64,000 nt of DNA from Methylocystis sp. H62 (lineage in GTDB: Bacteria; Pseudomonadota; Alphaproteobacteria; Rhizobiales; Beijerinckiaceae). The stretch's first letter is position 1. Each line of letters opens with the position of its first letter. This document shows, one piece after another, positions 60,351-64,000 of the stretch. The DNA is taken from the NCBI RefSeq assembly GCF_015709515.1, contig NZ_JADNQZ010000055.1, forward strand, positions 67,650 to 131,649, given 5' to 3'. The notes beneath the pieces are model-generated. The model was given only the letters and a program-made list of their open reading frames with translations, was not told where the DNA came from and searched no databases. A program made the translations under genes and the position numbers.

Positions 60351-60758
60351 ATGAGCGTTTCTCCCGTCATCGCGCTGCGCAAGGCGATCCGCGCCTATCT
60401 TCTCGCGGATGCAGGCTTCGCCGCCGCGTTCGGCCAAAAGCTTTACGACGAGGCGCCGCACGGAACCGAGCCGCCCTATGCGCTTTTCGGCGAAGCGCAG
60501 CTGCGCGATTGGTCCGCCGATCTCTCGCCGGGCGCGGAGCAGCTCTTTACGATTGGCGTTACGTCGACGACGCGGGGACTGAGCGAGGCGCTCGAACTTG
60601 CCCAGCGCATCGCCGATCTCATCGATGAGTCTCCGCTCAATCTGCAGGACCATCGGCTGATCGACTTGCGCTTCCTCTCCATGGAGACGCGTCGCGAGCA
60701 GAACGGCCGCTTCGCGCGGGTCAATCTGCGCTTTCGCGCCACGACCGAATATCTTTAA
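60351..60758 (+). CDS. DUF3168 tail terminator-like protein (GTA g8)
   Basis: The 135-residue protein (VIALRKAIRAYLLADAGFAA, FGQKLYDEAPHGTEPPYALF, FTIGVTSTTRGLSEALELAQ) is a DUF3168 family tail-completion protein. It is 10 bases after g7 and sits in the usual GTA order. Confidence 0.92.
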   Translation: MSVSPVIALRKAIRAYLLADAGFAAAFGQKLYDEAPHGTEPPYALFGEAQLRDWSADLSPGAEQLFTIGVTSTTRGLSEALELAQRIADLIDESPLNLQDHRLIDLRFLSMETRREQNGRFARVNLRFRATTEYL

Positions 60759-60770
60759 CGGAGTTCAATG

Positions 60771-61178
60771 ATGGCCGCCCAGAAAGGCAAGGATCTGCTT
60801 TTAAGAATTCATGACGGCGCGAGCTTCGTCACGGTCGCTGGCTTGCGCACGCGACGCCTCGCGCTGAACGCCGACACGGTCGACGTGACCGACGCCGAGT
60901 CCACCGGCCGCTGGCGCGAATTGCTGGACGGCGGCGGACTGAGGCGCGCAAGCGTCTCCGGAACAGGCGTGTTCAAGGACCAGTCGTCGGATGCGCTCCT
61001 ACGCCAGACCTTCTTCGACGGGCTGCTGCGCGAATGGCAGATTGTCATTCCGGATTTTGGCGTACTCTCGGGCCTGTTCCAGATCGCCAATCTCGATTAC
61101 CGCGGCGAACATGCCGCCGAAGTGACCTTCGACATTTCGCTCGAATCGGCGGGCGCGCTCGCCTTCGCGGCGTTGTGA
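60771..61178 (+). CDS. Major tail protein (GTA g9)
   Basis: The protein (135 residues from ATG 60771; ATG 60768 is an equal alternative) has GKDLLLRIHDGASFVTVAGL, ADTVDVTDAESTGRWRELLD and ISGTGVFKDQSS-like residues, the TP901-1/GTA major tail tube family. GGAG lies 7 bases upstream of 60771. It forms the short non-contractile tail tube of the particle. Confidence 0.93.
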   Translation: MAAQKGKDLLLRIHDGASFVTVAGLRTRRLALNADTVDVTDAESTGRWRELLDGGGLRRASVSGTGVFKDQSSDALLRQTFFDGLLREWQIVIPDFGVLSGLFQIANLDYRGEHAAEVTFDISLESAGALAFAAL

Positions 61179-61194
61179 GGTTTGAATGGCTCAA

Positions 61195-61302
61195 CTGTCG
61201 CTGCCGACGCGCGAAGCGCAATCCAGACCCCAGGGGCAAAATCAAACATGATTGTTGCGACTCTGGATTCCCGGTCAGGCCTTCCGCTTGCCGAGAATGA
61301 CA
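61195..61302. repeat. Dispersed repeat A, worn copy 5, between GTA genes
   Basis: CTGCCGACGCGCGAAGCGCA and ATCCAG, then GACTCTGGATTCCCGGTCAG and GCTTGCCGAGAATGAC-like bases follow the repeat A pattern with several changes. It lies in the 160-base gap between major tail protein and g10. Confidence 0.75.
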
Positions 61303-61338
61303 ATTCCAGATGGACCACGCATTTCATATGAGGACACG

Positions 61339-61695
61339 ATGGCGAACAGCAAGCGCGGCGAAATCGACGCGACGATCGACGGCAAGAACTACACGCTCTG
61401 CCTGACGCTCGGCGCGCTCGCCGAACTCGAAAGCGGCTTTGGCGCCAGCGACCTTGTCGCGCTCGCCGGCCGCTTCGAGGAGAGACGACTCTCCGCGCGC
61501 GATATTCTCCGCATCATCGCATGCGGGTTGCGCGGCGCAGGGAACGACGTCAGCGACGAGGACGTCGCCAGAATGAAGGTTTCGGAGGGTCTTGCAGGCT
61601 ATGTGCGTATCGCGGCCGATCTCCTCGCCGCGACATTCGGCGATGCGCCGGAGCAAAGCGCGACCGCAAACCCTCCGACGCCGCAGGGCGCTTGA
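61339..61695 (+). CDS. Gene transfer agent family protein (g10)
   Basis: The 118-residue protein (SKRGEIDATIDGKNYTLCLT, LGALAELESGFGASDLVALA, RFEERRLSARDILRIIACGL) is the GTA_gp10 family, a tail assembly chaperone-like protein typical of RcGTA-type clusters and a good marker for a GTA. GAGG lies 5 to 6 bases before ATG. Confidence 0.93.
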   Translation: MANSKRGEIDATIDGKNYTLCLTLGALAELESGFGASDLVALAGRFEERRLSARDILRIIACGLRGAGNDVSDEDVARMKVSEGLAGYVRIAADLLAATFGDAPEQSATANPPTPQGA

Positions 61696-61925
61696 GGCGA
61701 ACGGCAGAAGCGGCGCGCGACGCCTCCCATCGCACGCCCTTTCCATTTGCGCGCGCCATGGCCTTCGGGCTCGGCGTCCTGCGGCTCCCGTCACGCGATT
61801 TTTGGTCGATGACGCCGCGCGAACTTTTTTGCGCGGTCGAGGGCGTCTATGGCGCCGCGCCGGGGGCGCCGTCGCGGGCAGTGATTGAAGAATTAATGCG
61901 CCGCTTTCCCGATCGCGGAGAATAG
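61692..61925 (+). CDS. GTA small tail assembly protein (rcc01693-like, g10.1)
   Basis: The 77-residue protein, from a TTG that overlaps the g10 stop (TTGA), contains HRTPFPFARAMAFGLGVLRL and PSRDFWSMTPRELFCAVEGV, the rcc01693 family motif. ATG 61758 is in frame but would remove the conserved PFARAM segment. It likely works with g10 as the second part of a tail chaperone pair. Confidence 0.85.
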   Translation: MRRTAEAARDASHRTPFPFARAMAFGLGVLRLPSRDFWSMTPRELFCAVEGVYGAAPGAPSRAVIEELMRRFPDRGE

Positions 61926-61927
61926 AC

Positions 61928-62521
61928 ATGACAACGAGTTTCGATCCCTTTCCGGATCCGTTTAATGAACCCGGGGCAAATGAGCGCCTGCCGGCGCCTG
62001 ATCTGCGCGCGACAAAACTGTTGCTCGATCAGATCAATGTTTCAGCGGGAAATGTCGCGAAGACGCTTCACCTGGGTTTCGGCTCGGCGGCGGCAAGCGG
62101 CCGCAGCTTCAACGACGTGCTCTCGACGATTGCGCAATCGCTGACGCGCATGGCCTTGCGCACGGGAACCAAGGCGCTCGCCGAAGGACTGGTGAGTGGA
62201 TTGAGCGGCATGTTTTCGGGCGCCTTCGGCGGACCCGGGACCGTTGCGCCTTTCGCGCAGGGCGGAGTCGTCGCAAGTCCAACCTATTTTGCGAGTGGAG
62301 GCGCGATGGGGCTGATGGGCGAGCGCGGCGCTGAGGCGATCATGCCGCTGGCGCGCGGCGCGGATGGCCGGCTCGGCGTCGTCGCGCAAGCCGCCGGCGC
62401 GCGTCCGGTGTCGGTCACCGTCAACATCGCTGCGCAAGACGTCGAAAGCTTCCGCCGTTCGGAGGCGCAAATCACGGGCGCCCTGGCGCGGGCTGTCGCG
62501 CGCGGCCAGCGCAACCTTTAA
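61928..62521 (+). CDS. Phage tail tape measure protein (GTA g11, short form)
   Basis: The 197-residue protein (KLLLDQINVSAGNVAKTLHL, FNDVLSTIAQSLTRMALRTG, GAEAIMPLARGADGRLGVVA) is the short tape measure family of RcGTA-type particles, which have short tails. The tail length set by such a short protein would be small. It is 2 bases after the chaperone gene. Confidence 0.93.
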   Translation: MTTSFDPFPDPFNEPGANERLPAPDLRATKLLLDQINVSAGNVAKTLHLGFGSAAASGRSFNDVLSTIAQSLTRMALRTGTKALAEGLVSGLSGMFSGAFGGPGTVAPFAQGGVVASPTYFASGGAMGLMGERGAEAIMPLARGADGRLGVVAQAAGARPVSVTVNIAAQDVESFRRSEAQITGALARAVARGQRNL

Positions 62522-62536
62522 GCGGGCGCAGCCAGC

Positions 62537-63175
62537 ATGAGTGATTTTCACGAGATCCGCTTTCCGCTGAATGTCTCGCTCGGCGGGTGCGGCGGACCGG
62601 AGCGGCGCACAGAGATCGTGACGCTCGGCTCCAATCGAGAGGCGCGCAACGCCCGCTGGGCGCATTCGCGGCGCCGCTATGAAGCTGGCTACGGCGTCAA
62701 GAGTCTCACCCAGCTTTCGCAGATCATCGAATTCTTCGAGGAGCGACGCGGTCGGCTTTATGGCTTTCGATGGCGCGATCGCGCCGACTGCGCCTCCTGC
62801 GCGCCGGGCGCAACGCCGAGTCCAACGGATCAAACAATCGGAATGGGAGATGGCGCGCGCGCCGCGTTTCAGCTTGTGAAGACGTACGGAGGCGCCTTTT
62901 CCGCTTATGCCCGCGACATTGTAAAGCCGGTCGCTGGAACAGTGCGCGTCGCGGCCGATGGCGTCGAGAAATTCACGCCGGATGTGAGCGTCGACGCCGC
63001 GACGGGAATCGTGACCTTCACGCCGGGCGCCATTCCCTCGGCGGGAGCGATCGTCACGGCTGGCTTTCTCTTCGACGTGCCTGTGCGCTTCGATACGGAT
63101 TTCCTCGAAATCGACATGCACGCCTTCGAGGCCGGGGCGATTCCGCATATTCCGATCGTCGAAATCATTCCGTAG
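62537..63175 (+). CDS. DUF2460 tail protein (GTA g12)
   Basis: The 212-residue protein (FHEIRFPLNVSLGGCGGPER, FEERRGRLYGFRWRDRADCA, FDVPVRFDTDFLEIDMHAFE) is the DUF2460 distal-tail family (g12). It is 15 bases after g11 and followed by a repeat-filled gap before g13. Confidence 0.94.
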   Translation: MSDFHEIRFPLNVSLGGCGGPERRTEIVTLGSNREARNARWAHSRRRYEAGYGVKSLTQLSQIIEFFEERRGRLYGFRWRDRADCASCAPGATPSPTDQTIGMGDGARAAFQLVKTYGGAFSAYARDIVKPVAGTVRVAADGVEKFTPDVSVDAATGIVTFTPGAIPSAGAIVTAGFLFDVPVRFDTDFLEIDMHAFEAGAIPHIPIVEIIP

Positions 63176-63179
63176 CTCC

Positions 63180-63264
63180 GTCATTGCGAGGAGGCGAAGC
63201 CGACGAAGCAATCCACAGATCGCGGACCGTGCTCTGGATTGCTTCGCCTTCGGCTCGCAATGAC
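63180..63264. repeat. Dispersed repeat D inside the GTA cluster
   Basis: GTCATTGCGAGGAGGCGAAG with CGACGAAGCAATCCA, and CTCTGGATTGCTTCGCCTTC with GGCTCGCAATGAC are inverted ends of one 85-base element. A half copy is at 45930. It occupies most of the 121-base gap between g12 and g13. Confidence 0.82.
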
Positions 63265-63296
63265 GCTGAAAGATCATACAAAAGTGGAATCGATCC

Positions 63297-64000
63297 ATGC
63301 TCACGCTCTCTCCTTCGATGCAGGCGAAGCTCGATCAGCGCGCCACCACCTTCTGCCATTGCTGGCGCGTTTCGCGCAGCGACGCGACCGTGATGGGCTT
63401 CACCGATCATGATCGCGATCTGACGTTTAATGGCGTGACTTTTCGCGCCAACACCGGTCTTTCTGCTTCGCAACTCGAATCGAGCGTCGGCTTTGCGCCG
63501 GGAACGGGCGAAGCCACTGGCGCCTTGAGCGACGAGAGCCTCACCGAGGCGGATCTGCTGAACGGCCTCTATGACGACGCCTCGGTCGAGACATGGCTTG
63601 TCGACTGGACCAACGTTACTGATCGCGCCTTGCTGGATATCGCGACGATCGGCGAGATACGCCGCGGGGAAAACGCCTTCTCTGCGGAGTTGCGCTCGAG
63701 CGCCCATGTCTTCGATCGGCAACAGGGCCGCACCTTTCAACGCAGTTGTTCGGCCGATCTTGGCGATGCGCGCTGCGGGTTCGATGTGATGGCGCCCGGC
63801 TTTCACGCCACGGGCGTCGTCGCCGCCTTCGCCGGCGGCGCAATCGACATCGATCTTTCGGACACTTTTGACGGCGGCTTCTTTGCTGGCGGCGCGCTGA
63901 CCTTTACGAGCGGCGCGAATGAGAACGCCCGTTTCACGATCAAATCGCATCGGCAGGAAAATCTGCGCGCGAGCGTTACGCTGTGGACGCCGCCGGGCGG
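63297..64000 (+). CDS. DUF2163 tail protein (GTA g13), cut by window end
   Basis: The open frame from ATG 63297 to the window end (234 residues) gives MLTLSPSMQAKLDQRATTFC, VMGFTDHDRDLTFNGVTFRA, WLVDWTNVTDRALLDIATIG and QRSCSADLGDARCGFD, the DUF2163/phage BR0599-like family (g13). The protein should be near 290 residues, followed by an NlpC/P60 peptidase (g14) and g15 outside the window. Confidence 0.92.
   Translation, partial: MLTLSPSMQAKLDQRATTFCHCWRVSRSDATVMGFTDHDRDLTFNGVTFRANTGLSASQLESSVGFAPGTGEATGALSDESLTEADLLNGLYDDASVETWLVDWTNVTDRALLDIATIGEIRRGENAFSAELRSSAHVFDRQQGRTFQRSCSADLGDARCGFDVMAPGFHATGVVAAFAGGAIDIDLSDTFDGGFFAGGALTFTSGANENARFTIKSHRQENLRASVTLWTPPG

Noticed and set aside
52264-64000. 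Active temperate prophage
   Set aside because: No integrase, repressor, replication or lysis genes and no attachment repeats were seen in the visible part, gene families are GTA-type, and host repeats lie between genes. The right end is outside the window, so this is not final.
1-64000. tRNA, rRNA, CRISPR arrays, methane monooxygenase or methanol dehydrogenase genes
   Set aside because: None were recognised by reading the window, so the methanotroph assignment rests only on indirect context.

Overview
The window looks like chromosomal DNA of a high-GC alphaproteobacterium of the order Hyphomicrobiales (Rhizobiales). The evidence is an NAD-dependent molybdenum formate dehydrogenase operon (fdsGBA-fdhD-fdsD), a NepR-like anti-sigma protein with EcfG-type stress promoters (GGAAC-N16/17-NGTT), Ku/LigD end-joining genes, and a structural cluster of the Rhodobacter capsulatus gene transfer agent (RcGTA) type. 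The formate dehydrogenase and a FlhS/FlhR-like two-component pair fit a methylotroph or methanotroph such as Methylocystis/Methylosinus, but no C1 oxidase gene is seen here, so the genus is inference. I found no tRNA, rRNA or CRISPR array.

Layout. 1-6.0 kb: catabolism of amino acids and methylated amines/ethanolamine (partial ornithine aminotransferase, FAD/GcvT dehydrogenase, choline-kinase-like protein, EutBC). 6.2-9.5 kb: a compact three-gene cassette (methyltransferase, haem-oxygenase-like di-iron oxidase, ATP-grasp) that looks like an uncharacterised small-molecule pathway. 9.5-15.4 kb: the four-gene ligase-associated DNA damage response operon (PdeM, DEXH helicase, ATP-dependent ligase, exonuclease). 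15.6-17.9 kb: a ThDP enzyme and a carboxymuconolactone decarboxylase-like protein. 18.0-26.1 kb: a stress and DNA-repair island with seven EcfG-type promoters in front of envelope proteins, two Ku genes with LigD, a NepR-like protein, a new 53-residue protein and CsbD. 26.7-33.8 kb: formate dehydrogenase operon with its LysR regulator. 34-51.3 kb: two-component system, DD-carboxypeptidase, COG0523 GTPase, antiporter, ComF, glutaredoxin, ArsR/SRPBCC pair, DUF1254/DUF1214 proteins and a class A PBP. 51.3-52.2 kb: a candidate small RNA, dispersed repeats and a dead GIY-YIG gene. 52.3-64 kb: the GTA-type cluster, from small terminase to the g13 homologue, which is cut by the window end.

The most unusual feature is inside the GTA cluster. 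The portal protein carries a C-terminal extension of about 300 residues that has the architecture of a polymorphic toxin. It is followed after 3 bp by a probable immunity gene, and then by a 179-bp displaced copy of the 3' part of the portal gene. This is the layout left when a toxin/immunity tip replaces the 3' end of a resident gene, here on a particle-forming system. Several dispersed chromosomal repeats have inserted into the gaps between GTA genes, which suggests the cluster is an old resident and not a recent prophage.
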